From assembly GCA_964412555.1 (NCBI GenBank), contig CAYPPG010000046.1, positions 1 through 64,000 on the forward strand: a DNA stretch of 64,000 bases, given 5' to 3'. Positions 1 through 8,304 of the stretch are shown here, in pieces. The position numbers were made by a program, and so were the translations under genes. The notes under the pieces were generated by a model that saw only the letters and a list, made by a program, of their open reading frames with translations, did no database searches and was not told the origin of the DNA. How positions within the stretch are numbered: position 1 is the stretch's first letter; every line of letters starts with the position of its first letter. The DNA is from CAYPPG01 sp964412555 (GTDB lineage Bacteria > Hinthialibacterota > Hinthialibacteria > Hinthialibacterales > Hinthialibacteraceae).

Positions 1-140
1 TATGAATCCTGCAAATTTGAAGAAGGCCGGCTAAAATGAACTTCTAACTGTCGAGAGCCGTAAAAAAGTGGAATGCAAAATGTGTTTCGATTGGTTGCAT
101 TTCCAATATATATGGTAGAAAAAGAGGGAGGGGCACTTAC

Positions 141-1676
141 GTGAAAACAGCTTGGATTCCTTTCTCCATAGAAGATCGAATTTTGTATTCCTTGGCTGCT
201 GTCAAACTGGTATTTCATTTGATCCTGAATGCGTCCGATACTTTTTTCCGGGATGAATTCTATTATATGGCATGCGGGGAGCATCTCGCTTTTGGGTATG
301 TGGATCATCCCCCTTTGGTGGCGTGGCTGGCGGCTTTAAGCCGTTTTCTGTTTGGAGATTCTGTCTTTGTGCTGCGGATTCTGCCTGCGGTGACCGGAGC
401 GGTAATGATCATTTTGGCGGGGTGGTTGACGCGGCGGTTAGGGGGGCGGTTGTTTGCACAGACACTGGCGGCACTGTCTGTATGGTTCTTACCCTACTAT
501 TTAGCCACGTATTCTTTTTTCTCTATGAATGCTTTTGATCAATTGTTCTGGTTGGCCGCGGTTTACCTTGTTGTATTGTTAATTCAAGAGGAAAAGCCAA
601 GTTTGTGGATCTATCTAGGGCTGATATTGGGAATCGGATTGCTCAACAAAATCTCCGTTTTATTTCTAGGGGCGGGATTGTTTATCGGAATTCTATTGAC
701 TCCCCAGAGACAATGGTTCTTGTCGAAATGGATCTGGATTTGCGCAGCCATTGCATTCGGACTCTTTTTACCACATATCCTCTGGCAAATCGCTACCGGC
801 TGGCCGACGTTGGAATTTATGCACAATGCGAGAATGTATAAAAATATCGCTCTGTCACCCCTCGAATTCTTAACGAATATTTGCATTGAATCGAATCCCC
901 TCCTTGTTCCGATCTGGCTGACCGGGGTGATATGGTTATTTTTTGGAAAAGAAGGAAAACGTTTTCGATTACTCGGATGGATATTCGTTACCGTGTTGTT
1001 GATCCTGATTACCCAGCGGGGAAAGACTTATTATTTTGCTCCTGTGTTTTCGTTCATCTTACCGGCTGGTAGTGTTGCTATCGGGAACGGGATTCAACGG
1101 CTTGGTTGGCAATGGTTGAAGCCAGTGGTTCTATCCATCGTCGTTTTAGCGGGAATTGCCACTGCTCCATTGACTGTTCCCATTCTTTCACCGGAAGCCT
1201 ATGTCGCCTACTCGAATGCAGTGGGTATTACGCCACCTCCGAATGAAACCAATGAACAAGCTGCATTACCCCAATTTCTCGCAGACCGGTATGGGTGGAA
1301 AGAGATGGTCAATACGGTTGGGAAAGTATACCAATCGTTGTCTTCGGAAGAGAAGGAGACATGTGTAATTTATACCACCAATTACGGACGCGCCGGGGCG
1401 ATCGATTTTTACGGAGAGCAATATGGATTACCGCCCGCGCGCTGTGGGCATAATAATTATTTCCTCTGGGGACCTGGAGAGAAAGAGGGCAAAGTTGCCA
1501 TAGTCTTTGGGCTTTCGAAAGAGGATTTGAATTCCATATTTGAGGAAGTGCAACAAGCGGCAGTTCACGAACATCCCCATGCGATGCCCTATGAAAGCCG
1601 TCTTCCCATTTATGTATGCCACAATCCGCGAGTCAGTCTCCAGGAAATATGGGATGAGTTAAAGAACTATAACTGA
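141..1676 (+). CDS. GT39-type membrane glycosyltransferase (PMT_2/ArnT-like)
   Basis: Predicted integral membrane glycosyltransferase of the dolichyl-phosphate-mannose/ArnT superfamily. Such enzymes move a sugar from a polyprenyl-phosphate donor to a protein, lipid or glycan on the outer face of the inner membrane. The N-terminal loop has the family signature: an acidic pair in FFRDEFYYMACGEHL (about residues 35-50) followed by YVDHPPLVAWL (about 53-63). About ten hydrophobic segments follow, then a soluble tail of roughly 150 residues from about residue 360. Length (511) is normal. The start is GTG at 141, preceded by a purine-rich GAGGGAGGGG. Acceptor and sugar cannot be read from the sequence. 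It stands alone, facing a convergent reductase. Confidence 0.85.
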   Translation: MKTAWIPFSIEDRILYSLAAVKLVFHLILNASDTFFRDEFYYMACGEHLAFGYVDHPPLVAWLAALSRFLFGDSVFVLRILPAVTGAVMIILAGWLTRRLGGRLFAQTLAALSVWFLPYYLATYSFFSMNAFDQLFWLAAVYLVVLLIQEEKPSLWIYLGLILGIGLLNKISVLFLGAGLFIGILLTPQRQWFLSKWIWICAAIAFGLFLPHILWQIATGWPTLEFMHNARMYKNIALSPLEFLTNICIESNPLLVPIWLTGVIWLFFGKEGKRFRLLGWIFVTVLLILITQRGKTYYFAPVFSFILPAGSVAIGNGIQRLGWQWLKPVVLSIVVLAGIATAPLTVPILSPEAYVAYSNAVGITPPPNETNEQAALPQFLADRYGWKEMVNTVGKVYQSLSSEEKETCVIYTTNYGRAGAIDFYGEQYGLPPARCGHNNYFLWGPGEKEGKVAIVFGLSKEDLNSIFEEVQQAAVHEHPHAMPYESRLPIYVCHNPRVSLQEIWDELKNYN

Positions 1677-1697
1677 TGCAATAGCAAAAATGTAAAA

Positions 1698-1727
1698 ATT
1701 GTGGTGCGGATATCCTGTCTGCACAAT
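1698..1727. repeat. Dispersed palindromic repeat, family C, copy 1
   Basis: Imperfect palindrome of the form TTGTGGTGCGGATATCCTG followed by TCTGCACAAT. It lies between the convergent stops of the glycosyltransferase and the aldo/keto reductase. The same element occurs in inverted orientation at 25872-25903, and a longer relative lies at 5235-5294. A role as bidirectional terminator is possible but it has no clear T-run. Confidence 0.7.
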
Positions 1728-1731
1728 GATA

Positions 1732-2748
1732 CTACAATTGACGCCATTGTTCTGCGCAGAGAAGATCATATTTGTAGAATTCCACCCCCGCTTTGGAAGT
1801 AAGATGTGCGACACGTTCGATCAATTCTTCCCGTTTTTCTTCGGTCATACCGGTGAACGATTTGGCGAGTTCGATTTTTTCTTTTAGCTGATCCGGATTG
1901 TTTGGACCGGTAACCAATACGCTGATGGGCAGCGACCAGGCGAAATGGATCGCGTCTTCCACAGTCATAAGATCAGGGCAGATTTTCGGCTTGTTCCCTC
2001 CTTGGAACCATGTCGTTCCACCGAAGAATCCACCGCAGGCTAAGGTTTTCATTGCGATAATGCCAAGGTTGCGATCAACAAGTTGCGGCATGACCTGGCG
2101 GATGAAACTTCCATAGGAAGGATCGGCAGAGTTGACCGGCATCTGGCAGGTTTCAAAAATATCCGTATGAGACAAGACACGAAGATGGGCTGCCGGATCT
2201 TTGTGGCCGGTAAAACCGATATGGCGCACTTTTCCGCTTTCTTTGGCCTCGATGAAGGCGTCGATGACTCTTCCGTCGATGCGCCGTTCCGCATCGCTGA
2301 TATCCATCACTTGATGCATCTGCCAAAGATCAAGGTAGTCGGTGTGCAGGTTACTGAGCGTATTATCCAGTTGTTTTTTGACATCGCTGTAACTATGCAG
2401 ATGAGCCTTTGACATGAGAAAGACGGTATCCCGGTATTTCGGGACCAGATACCGGCCGTAAAGGCGTTCGCTGGCTCCACTATTGTATGAGGCGGCGGTA
2501 TCGAAGAAACGGATCCCGCCTTCCAAGGCGGTTTCGATGAAAGCCTCCGCATGTTGGCTGAAGTTGGAAACATGAGCGCCGCCCAGTCCCAGCATTGTGA
2601 CATCTTCTCCCGTTCGCCCCAATCGCCGTTTGGGCAGTAAAGTGCCTAGCCGGTCTGATTCCGTTGCTGCAGGGGATTTCTGAGAACTGGCCATCAACGA
2701 AGCGGTGATCGCCGCAAGCGATTGTAAAAAATGCCGTCTTTCGATCAT
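1732..2748 (-). CDS. Tat-exported aldo/keto reductase
   Basis: Aldo/keto reductase family protein (338 aa), an NAD(P)H-dependent carbonyl reductase fold. The N-terminus MIERRHFLQSLAAITASLMA is a twin-arginine signal (RRxFLQ), so the protein is probably exported folded with cofactor. The catalytic tetrad is visible: Asp in RFFDTAASY, Tyr in the same segment (DTAxxYxxGxSE), Lys in FLMSKAHL and His in WQMHQV. The C-terminal barrel segments (IGFTGH, GIIAMKT, PISVLVTG) are in normal order. Tat-exported members of this family are frequent in planctomycete-like genomes. Substrate is unknown, and no neighbour suggests one. Confidence 0.9.
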   Translation of the reverse strand: MIERRHFLQSLAAITASLMASSQKSPAATESDRLGTLLPKRRLGRTGEDVTMLGLGGAHVSNFSQHAEAFIETALEGGIRFFDTAASYNSGASERLYGRYLVPKYRDTVFLMSKAHLHSYSDVKKQLDNTLSNLHTDYLDLWQMHQVMDISDAERRIDGRVIDAFIEAKESGKVRHIGFTGHKDPAAHLRVLSHTDIFETCQMPVNSADPSYGSFIRQVMPQLVDRNLGIIAMKTLACGGFFGGTTWFQGGNKPKICPDLMTVEDAIHFAWSLPISVLVTGPNNPDQLKEKIELAKSFTGMTEEKREELIERVAHLTSKAGVEFYKYDLLCAEQWRQL

Positions 2749-2895
2749 CGAGTGTACTCCTTTCCACTGCCTTCATGCTATCGCTTCGCGTGTAGAAGTC
2801 AATTTTCGCTGGTTGATTGACAAATGGTGTGTATGTGTGAAAGAATTGTGGGTAGAGCAAGTTTGCTAAGTGATTTGTTTATGCGCGGGTTGAAA

Positions 2896-2962
2896 GATGC
2901 GGGCAGGGATGCCCGCGCTCCGACCAAATAGGAAAAGATGCGGGCAGGGATGCCCGCGCTCC
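2896..2962. repeat. Two copies of palindromic repeat family A at the contig edge
   Basis: Two direct copies of GATGCGGGCAGGGATGCCCG followed by CGCTCC, at 2896-2923 and 2937-2962. The core GCGGGCAnGGATGCCCGC can form a hairpin. The second copy runs directly into the N gap. Other copies lie at 4491-4520, 6072-6104 and 9401-9430. The rest of the 2749-3157 interval is AT-rich, with no gene seen. Confidence 0.85.
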
Positions 2963-3062
2963 NNNNNNNNNNNNNNNNNNNNNNNNNNNNNNNNNNNNNN
3001 NNNNNNNNNNNNNNNNNNNNNNNNNNNNNNNNNNNNNNNNNNNNNNNNNNNNNNNNNNNNNN
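2963..3062. other. Scaffold gap (100 N)
   Basis: Exactly 100 N, a conventional placeholder for a gap of unknown size. It separates family A repeats from a 14-bp tandem array, so repeats probably broke the assembly. Reading frames drawn across it are not meaningful. Confidence 0.99.
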
Positions 3063-3132
3063 GACAATTGCGCTCCGACAATTGCGCTCCGACAATTGCG
3101 CTCCGACAATTGCGCTCCGACAATTGCGCTCT
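3063..3132. repeat. 14-bp tandem repeat array (GACAATTGCGCTCC)
   Basis: Five consecutive units of GACAATTGCGCTCC. The last ends CTCT and is followed by a degraded GGCAATTTT. The array starts at the gap edge, so the true copy number is unknown. The last seven bases, GCGCTCC, match the end of the family A repeat on the other side of the gap, which suggests the array grew from a family A flank. It ends 25 bp before the start of the next gene. Confidence 0.95.
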
Positions 3133-3157
3133 GGCAATTTTAGAAAAGGGATTTGTT

Positions 3158-4483
3158 ATGAATCTATCTGACCGTATTATTCGATCGTTATTTGTTGCTT
3201 TGGCTGTGGGTTTGGGATGGGGAATCCGGGGGGATTTCGGGCATTTGTTAGGTGCTATGTTCCCTGGCGCGATGTTGGGATTGGGATTTGCCTATGTTAC
3301 CGGGCAACGGAACATGTTTCGCTGGATGCCCATCTTGGGATTGATCGGCGGATTGGGGATCGCGACCGGCGGATCGATGAGCTACGGTCTGCTGCACGGG
3401 TATGCGAAGGCAGATACCTTCATCAATTATGCCTATGGATTTTTTACGCTGTTTTTGCAGGGCGGGGCGTGGGGATGTTTCGGCTGTGCGTTTATGGGAT
3501 TGGTGCTGGAGAAAAATCGCCTGAAAGCGACAGAACTATTCGCATTGATACTGACGATCTTTATTTGCGGTTTTGCCGTGTTCTTCGTGATTGTCAATCT
3601 ACTTGGTTTCCATATTAACCCCCATCGTTCCGATCTATCCATCGGATTCACCGGCGGTGTAATCGGATTGTTCATTTGGCTTGGTTGCAACCGGAAACCG
3701 TTAGGACTTCGGGGCGCAGTCTTGGGATATGTCGGATTTGGAACGGGAATGTCGATGGGGCGTTTGCTGGCAAACGCAAGTTATAATCTGCCTTTCGCCA
3801 TCAACCATTGGAACATCATGGAAGTCATGTGCGGATTCATTGGCGGTTTCATTTTCACGTACGGTATGCTAGGCAAGAGATTCGAAGAGTTGCCGGACGA
3901 AGACAGTTATCCATTACTCGGAATATACGGTATTTTTTACACACTTTTCTGTATTCCCTTCTTTCATTGTTTGCGGCGTGTGAATCCGCAAGAGAAATTG
4001 GAACAATGGACAAACACTTTAACCAATTACGGATACTCGAATCACGAATTTCTCATCGATGCCACCATGATAGGCGTCTATGTGGTTTGCGGTTTGGCGT
4101 TTCTTTGCGCATTGATTTGGTTGAATTGGCATGTGAAGGATCGCAGTGAATACTTCGCGTTTCCGGTGTTGGCTCTAGCTGGAGTCATGCTGATCATCCA
4201 ATATTTGAACGCCTTTTATTTTTTGCATCCATACAGGATTATGCACAATGTCAACTTATCATTTTTGGTATTGATGGGTATCTATGCGGTTTTCTATCGC
4301 CAAACGGAATTTGTTGTCGATGAAGAAGAATATGAAGAATTCCGGTGGTGGCGATGGGCGATAGGAGGTATCTGTATCTATATACTCATTTTGATCGCAG
4401 CCGGATACATCAACGGCGAAGAAACGATGAAATCCGCCAACACCAGATTCCCCCTTTGGTCCTGGCGAGACGGAGTCCAGTAA
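3158..4483 (+). CDS. Polytopic membrane protein of unknown function
   Basis: I do not recognise a named family. The protein (441 aa) is almost entirely hydrophobic, with about 11-12 predicted membrane segments. It begins with a glycine-rich stretch, VGLGWGIRGDFGHLLGAMFP (about residues 17-36). Conserved-looking loop residues include WGIRGD near the start, SMGRLLANASYNLPFAINHWN (middle) and FYFLHPYRIMHNVN (late); a short acidic DEEEYEEF lies before the last helix. The start is ATG 3158, which has AAAAGGGA seven bases upstream. Longer frames reach back through the tandem repeats and the N gap and are rejected. The body looks like a transporter or enzyme acting on a membrane lipid, but that is only a fold impression. 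Confidence 0.75.
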   Translation: MNLSDRIIRSLFVALAVGLGWGIRGDFGHLLGAMFPGAMLGLGFAYVTGQRNMFRWMPILGLIGGLGIATGGSMSYGLLHGYAKADTFINYAYGFFTLFLQGGAWGCFGCAFMGLVLEKNRLKATELFALILTIFICGFAVFFVIVNLLGFHINPHRSDLSIGFTGGVIGLFIWLGCNRKPLGLRGAVLGYVGFGTGMSMGRLLANASYNLPFAINHWNIMEVMCGFIGGFIFTYGMLGKRFEELPDEDSYPLLGIYGIFYTLFCIPFFHCLRRVNPQEKLEQWTNTLTNYGYSNHEFLIDATMIGVYVVCGLAFLCALIWLNWHVKDRSEYFAFPVLALAGVMLIIQYLNAFYFLHPYRIMHNVNLSFLVLMGIYAVFYRQTEFVVDEEEYEEFRWWRWAIGGICIYILILIAAGYINGEETMKSANTRFPLWSWRDGVQ

Positions 4484-4490
4484 TTTTACT

Positions 4491-4520
4491 GGGAGCGCGG
4501 GCATCTTGCCCGCATCTTCC
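4491..4520. repeat. Palindromic repeat family A copy
   Basis: GGGAGCGCGGGCATCTTGCC followed by CGCATCTTCC, the family A hairpin in inverted orientation relative to 2896-2962. It follows the stop codon of the membrane protein by 7 bp, a position where it could end or protect the transcript. Confidence 0.8.
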
Positions 4521-4646
4521 AACGCGTGTATTTTCATTCATTCAATTTGATGATGAAATATTACATCTTTTTACGTGCATTCCCTTTTTTTCCTCTTCTG
4601 GTCACTAGAATGAAAATATCATATGTTTGTGAGATAAGGATGGTTC

Positions 4647-5219
4647 ATGGCCGGGAAAAAATCGTTTACATTGATCGAATTATTGATCGTTGTTGCAATT
4701 ATCGGGATTCTCGCGGCCATCGCGGTGCCCAATTTTTTGAATGCGCAAACGCGGGCGAAGGTGACGCGCACCTGGGCCGATTTGCGTACCCTCGTCAATG
4801 CGCTGGAGCAGTATCGTTTGGACCGTAACTGTTACATCCCCGATTATGACGGCATTGGTCTCGGCCATTCCGGTTCGGAAATCGATACCTACAAACAACT
4901 CACCACGCCGGTGGCCTATCTTTCCACTCTTCCATTGGATGTCTGGATCCCGCGCCGGGAAGAGGCGCAGCAAATCCTGCGAGGAAAAATGGAGCGGTAT
5001 TTCGAATACTGGGGGGCGAAATACGGGAATACGGATAATCCCGTCATGATGCGATACGGTTTGGGGTATGTCATGCGTTCCGTTGGGCCGGATAAAGAAG
5101 AAACATGGTTCGGTGATTATGACGCCATTGGCCGCAAAAGCGGAATATATACTTATCATACAAGCAACGGTCTTACTTCCAGCGGGGATATCATTGCCAG
5201 CAATCGTGGTCTTGAATAA
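4647..5219 (+). CDS. Type II secretion/type IV pilus pseudopilin
   Basis: Pseudopilin-like protein (190 aa). The N-terminus has a short basic leader and the prepilin peptidase and methylation site KSFTLIELLIVVAIIGILAA, with Glu at +5 of the mature protein. The hydrophobic helix runs to about residue 30, followed by NFLNAQTRAKVTRTWADLRT, an amphipathic stretch usual in GspG-like proteins. The C-terminus has YVMRSVGPDKEETW and YHTSNGLTSSGDI. This ending is repeated in an orphan fragment at 33871-34173 (SNGLVSRGDIVW). It would be processed at the inner membrane and assemble in a pseudopilus or act in surface display. Start ATG 4647 has AAGGA upstream. No other secretion machinery gene is adjacent. 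Confidence 0.92.
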   Translation: MAGKKSFTLIELLIVVAIIGILAAIAVPNFLNAQTRAKVTRTWADLRTLVNALEQYRLDRNCYIPDYDGIGLGHSGSEIDTYKQLTTPVAYLSTLPLDVWIPRREEAQQILRGKMERYFEYWGAKYGNTDNPVMMRYGLGYVMRSVGPDKEETWFGDYDAIGRKSGIYTYHTSNGLTSSGDIIASNRGLE

Positions 5220-5234
5220 TGTTTCACAACATCA

Positions 5235-5294
5235 AATTGTGGTGCAGGCTTCTGGCCGGTACTTTTTTTGCAGACCAGAGGTCTGCACCACAAA
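5235..5294. repeat. Long relative of palindromic repeat family C
   Basis: Outer arms AATTGTGGTGCAG and CTGCACCACAAAT are inverted complements, enclosing GGCTTCTGGCC and CAGACCAGAGGT. The element sits between the convergent stops of the pseudopilin and UbiE genes and fills the space between them. Confidence 0.7.
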
Positions 5295-5301
5295 TACAGG
5301 A

Positions 5302-6045
5302 CTATGAATTGTTTGGTTTTTCACCCCACACAATAGCAGTTCCTCCCAGGATTCGAGGACGATAGGTGAAGCCGGCATGCACAAAACCGCATTGTTCGAA
5401 TAGAGAACATAATTCCTCAGGAGTGTGAAAAGCGCCTGCCGAAGTGGATAGATAAGCGTACATATCTTGTGAACCGGTAAATAATTTTCCTAAATAGGGG
5501 ACAATTTTGTTCATGTACAATCGATAAAAAGGTTGAATGACATTCCATTCGGAAGACGCGGTATCAAGATTGATGAACATCCCGCCGGTCTTTAAAACCC
5601 GATGCACTTCTTTCAATGTATCCTCAATCGAAATGACATTCCGCAAACCGAATCCCACCGTTGCTCCGTCGAATGAATTGTCTTTGAACGGCAGGTGCAT
5701 GGCATCACCTTTCATCCATACAATGTTGTGCTGGTGGGCTTTGCGGCTTCGCTGAACGCCGATGGCTATCATTTCCGGTGAAAAATCCAGCGCGGTGACC
5801 AAACCGTTGTTCACTTCTGATGCCGCTGCAAACGATAAATCCCCTGTTCCTGCACAAATATCCAGTATTCTCCCACCCGCTTGCACGTCCAATCGTCGTA
5901 CAACTTCTCGCTTCCAGCGCCGATGAAGGCCGAATGTCATCAGATCATTCATGAAATCATACCGAGCGGCTATCCGATCAAATCCCACTCGGACATAATC
6001 GGCCTTTGATTGTTTTTGTGGTAAGTTTTTAGAAACTTGTGACAT
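5302..6045 (-). CDS. ubiE: UbiE/MenG quinone-biosynthesis C-methyltransferase
   Basis: SAM-dependent methyltransferase (247 aa) of the UbiE/MenG family, which methylates demethylmenaquinone or the ubiquinone precursor in the respiratory quinone pathway. Visible motifs are FDRIAARYDFMNDLMTFGLH at the start, motif I ILDICAGTGDLSF, the acidic residue in TALDFSPEMI, and the family signature GATVGFGLRNV. The start ATG at 6045 is preceded by AAGGGATGGA. An upstream extension to 6114 would be encoded by the family A repeat and is rejected. Which quinone is made cannot be told from this gene alone. Confidence 0.95.
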   Translation of the reverse strand: MSQVSKNLPQKQSKADYVRVGFDRIAARYDFMNDLMTFGLHRRWKREVVRRLDVQAGGRILDICAGTGDLSFAAASEVNNGLVTALDFSPEMIAIGVQRSRKAHQHNIVWMKGDAMHLPFKDNSFDGATVGFGLRNVISIEDTLKEVHRVLKTGGMFINLDTASSEWNVIQPFYRLYMNKIVPYLGKLFTGSQDMYAYLSTSAGAFHTPEELCSLFEQCGFVHAGFTYRPRILGGTAIVWGEKPNNS

Positions 6046-6071
6046 TCCATCCCTTGAAAGCGGTTCATAAT

Positions 6072-6104
6072 GTCGGAGCGCGGGCATCCCTGCCCGCATT
6101 TGTA
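6072..6104. repeat. Palindromic repeat family A copy
   Basis: GTCGGAGCGCGGGCATCCC followed by TGCCCGCATTTGTA. It lies between the UbiE start region and a family B element, so two repeat families sit side by side in the 6046-6177 interval. Confidence 0.85.
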
Positions 6105-6127
6105 GCACTGGCATTCCACCCGCATAT

Positions 6128-6181
6128 GTAACGCCGGCATCCTGCCGGCACTATATGATGCCGCCGAGACGGCGGCGTTAC
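6128..6181. repeat. Two-hairpin repeat family B, copy 1
   Basis: Composite element: GTAACGCCGGCATCCTGCCG hairpin, spacer CTATATGAT, then a GCCGCC-GAGAC-GGCGGC hairpin ending GCGTTAC. The outer ends GTAACGCCG and CGGCGTTAC are inverted complements, so the whole unit is nested. Its right end supplies the TAA stop of the beta-helix gene on the minus strand (6178-6180). Related copies are at 8199-8253, 52354-52403 and, as a half element, 38893-38923. Confidence 0.9.
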
Positions 6182-7491
6182 TTCAAGGCATCACGAAGAA
6201 AATTCAACAAAGATTCCGGCATCTCAAACTCATAAGAAGTGAACTCATTTAGAAAATCGTCTTCTCCCCCCAGTTGAAACGGTTTCAACCACTCCAAGCT
6301 CGGTTTTTCCGCCGCAAATGAATATTGCTCAAAAGGGAATGTGTCCAAGAACACCGCAGAATCCCCATCAGGAAGATTGTTTTTGTTGAATGATTTTCCA
6401 AAGTATTGGTTGTCTTGAAAATACACGTAGGAAGAATCGCCCTGCTCGATTTGAAACCATTGCGTCTGCTTTCCTTCAACCGGTTGGATGAATTGATTCT
6501 TGGTAATATAGATATGTTCTAGCGATTTCGGTGCATCCGGATGGGTGTATTTGTGATCACTTCCAATATAAGAAATCATTCCTCGATGGCCGAAAAAGAG
6601 GTTGTGAGCGATCAAGATGTTCCTGCAGCCGGATAATCCAAGTACAGGATTTCCATGGATTCGATAAAAAACGTTGTTCGTCAACACGATATCAAACAGT
6701 TCGTCCCCGGGGCGAATTCCATTGCCGATATGGATTGCTCCACTTTCAACATCAGAATTGACATCTGAAAAGATGTTCGAATCGGCCAAAATACGGCGGG
6801 ATTGCCATTGGATTGAGATCATCGGAGATTTTCTTTGTGATTCTTGGCGGAAGAGGATATTGTTGCGAATAATGATGTCGTGAACATTTTCTTCGATATC
6901 GATTTCTTCATCCATAGCATCGAAAATAAGATTTTTTTCGATGCGGATGTGATGGGCTTCCCGATGAATCTTAATATTGTCCGCATAGGGGTATCCTGTA
7001 CTCCCATGGGTGATTTTATTGCGAACTAATTGTAGATGGGAAGCGCCTCCCAAAATTTGGACGGTATTGGATACATTGGGATTGTTTTGATTGTCGAGAG
7101 TAAATCCCTCCAAAACAATATTTTTCGCCCGGTTGAACAACGCCGGTCCGCGTTTGGTTCCGCGAAGAAGGATCGACTGATAAGGCTTTTCTGCGCGGAT
7201 TATTACCGGATTATCAAACTGGCGCGTCGTGCTGATTGCCGAATATTCTCCCGGTTGAACAAGAACGAGTGCGTTTCCCTCGGTAGTGATATGAGAGAGC
7301 GCAAAATTGACACTTCGCCAAGGTTCTTTTTTCCCGTCGCGGTCTTGGTCGTCGATGCCCTTTGGCGTGACGTGAAACACGGTTGCATTTTCTTCATCGA
7401 TGGAGTGAGAAGCCTCTTCTGAAGAAAACAATGACACTGACCAAAAAGTAGGGACAAGTAGAAAGAGGACAAGTCGTTTTGCGTGTTTCAT
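6178..7491 (-). CDS. Secreted right-handed parallel beta-helix protein
   Basis: Predicted exported protein (437 aa) with a Sec signal peptide (residues 1 to about 24, MKHAKRLVLFLLVPTFW...). It starts with a DUF1565-like segment, FHVTPKGIDDQDRDGKKEPW then LVLVQPGEYSAI. Repeated coils rich in N, I and V follow (IEKNLIFDA, IIRNNILFR, VLTNNVFYRI, IAHNLFFGH, ITKNQFIQP), the pattern of parallel beta-helix/pectate-lyase-like folds. Such proteins bind or cleave polysaccharides. No catalytic set is evident, so carbohydrate binding or surface structure is as likely as an enzyme. Its stop codon lies inside the family B repeat, so the C-terminus may have been trimmed by repeat insertion. It is 22 bp downstream of the next minus-strand gene. 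Confidence 0.85.
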   Translation of the reverse strand: MKHAKRLVLFLLVPTFWSVSLFSSEEASHSIDEENATVFHVTPKGIDDQDRDGKKEPWRSVNFALSHITTEGNALVLVQPGEYSAISTTRQFDNPVIIRAEKPYQSILLRGTKRGPALFNRAKNIVLEGFTLDNQNNPNVSNTVQILGGASHLQLVRNKITHGSTGYPYADNIKIHREAHHIRIEKNLIFDAMDEEIDIEENVHDIIIRNNILFRQESQRKSPMISIQWQSRRILADSNIFSDVNSDVESGAIHIGNGIRPGDELFDIVLTNNVFYRIHGNPVLGLSGCRNILIAHNLFFGHRGMISYIGSDHKYTHPDAPKSLEHIYITKNQFIQPVEGKQTQWFQIEQGDSSYVYFQDNQYFGKSFNKNNLPDGDSAVFLDTFPFEQYSFAAEKPSLEWLKPFQLGGEDDFLNEFTSYEFEMPESLLNFLRDALK

Positions 7492-7513
7492 ACCGGCATG
7501 GTCTCGTTATGGT

Positions 7514-8176
7514 TTAGGAAGAGGAGGATAGGGAAAGAACGAACGGTCCGGCCTGTTCTTTCACAAAGGTATACGCTTCATTCAAATATTGTTGAATATC
7601 GGGAAAATTGACAACCGGGTCAAAAAATTGAGCGTTGTTTTCGAGATAGAACATTTTCAGATCGCGGAAATACGGTTCGATTCGCAAATGAAAGGTGGAG
7701 TGTTTTTCCTGGGTGGCGGGGAATACAAGCCGCAATCCGACTCCGGAGGGTGGTCTATCGAAGATCGATAAATGTTGTGACGCGGTTGAAACAATGGTTT
7801 TATGAAAGTACTCGACGACATTGTTTCCGCTTTGGAACGGCATGAGTAGCCGAATCAGTATCTTATTGTGCAAAAGTACAGGAATTTTGAATACTTCGCG
7901 GATTTTCGTGAGAATGTGGCTCATGTCTTCTTCAAAGGTTTGAAACGCCCCTTGCGTGAAATCGTCCCGATACACGAATCGATCCGGGCCGATGGTGAGA
8001 TGCCGGTTGTTGCCTTCCGCCAATCTGGCTCCCTGGCCTTCCCCTAACTGCCGATATTCGGCAAAGCGGCAGGAATCAGCCACTTGAACATAAAAATCAC
8101 GCAGTTGGGTGGCGGCTAGATTCATCGGCGGATAGAGAGATTCGAGTCCAAAGGCTAAGGGGATATATTCCGGCAT
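7514..8176 (-). CDS. Conserved-looking hypothetical protein, 220 aa
   Basis: No family is recognised with confidence. It is a soluble protein without signal peptide or membrane segments. It is rich in aromatic residues, with a central stretch KIPVLLHNKILIRLLMPFQS and a C-terminal run of serines (SLSSSS). The overall pattern (N-terminal aromatic segment, a beta-rich middle with FRDLKMFYLEN) faintly resembles the sporadic TIGR04255-type proteins, but I would not assign it. It is 22 bp upstream of the beta-helix gene and probably co-transcribed with it. Confidence 0.65.
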   Translation of the reverse strand: MPEYIPLAFGLESLYPPMNLAATQLRDFYVQVADSCRFAEYRQLGEGQGARLAEGNNRHLTIGPDRFVYRDDFTQGAFQTFEEDMSHILTKIREVFKIPVLLHNKILIRLLMPFQSGNNVVEYFHKTIVSTASQHLSIFDRPPSGVGLRLVFPATQEKHSTFHLRIEPYFRDLKMFYLENNAQFFDPVVNFPDIQQYLNEAYTFVKEQAGPFVLSLSSSS

Positions 8177-8198
8177 GGTTTCTCTTTTTTCTATAGAT

Positions 8199-8253
8199 GT
8201 AGCGCCGGCATCCTGCCGGCATGCTTGAAATGCCGCCGGGACGGCGGCGTTAC
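8199..8253. repeat. Two-hairpin repeat family B, copy 2
   Basis: GTAGCGCCGGCATCCTGCCG hairpin, spacer ATGCTTGAAAT, GCCGCCGGGACGGCGGC hairpin, ending GCGTTAC. It has the same order and orientation as the copy at 6128-6181. It is in the space between LarE and the 220-aa gene. Confidence 0.9.
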
Positions 8254-8304
8254 TTTAATACTAATCTTGAATTGGATTCGTGAAAAGGAGGGAAGGTTGA
8301 TTGT

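Noticed and set aside
3063..3132. CRISPR-like array
   Set aside because: Units are 14 bp with no spacers, so it is a simple tandem repeat.
2799..3137. Minus-strand frames with repeated SERNCRSAIV peptides
   Set aside because: They are translations of the 14-bp tandem array running into N; no gene signals.
2897..3157. N-terminal extension of the membrane protein through the gap
   Set aside because: It is made of N, the 14-bp tandem repeat and family A repeats; ATG 3158 has its own ribosome site.
6046..6114. Longer UbiE start
   Set aside because: The added residues come from the family A repeat; ATG 6045 has a good ribosome site.
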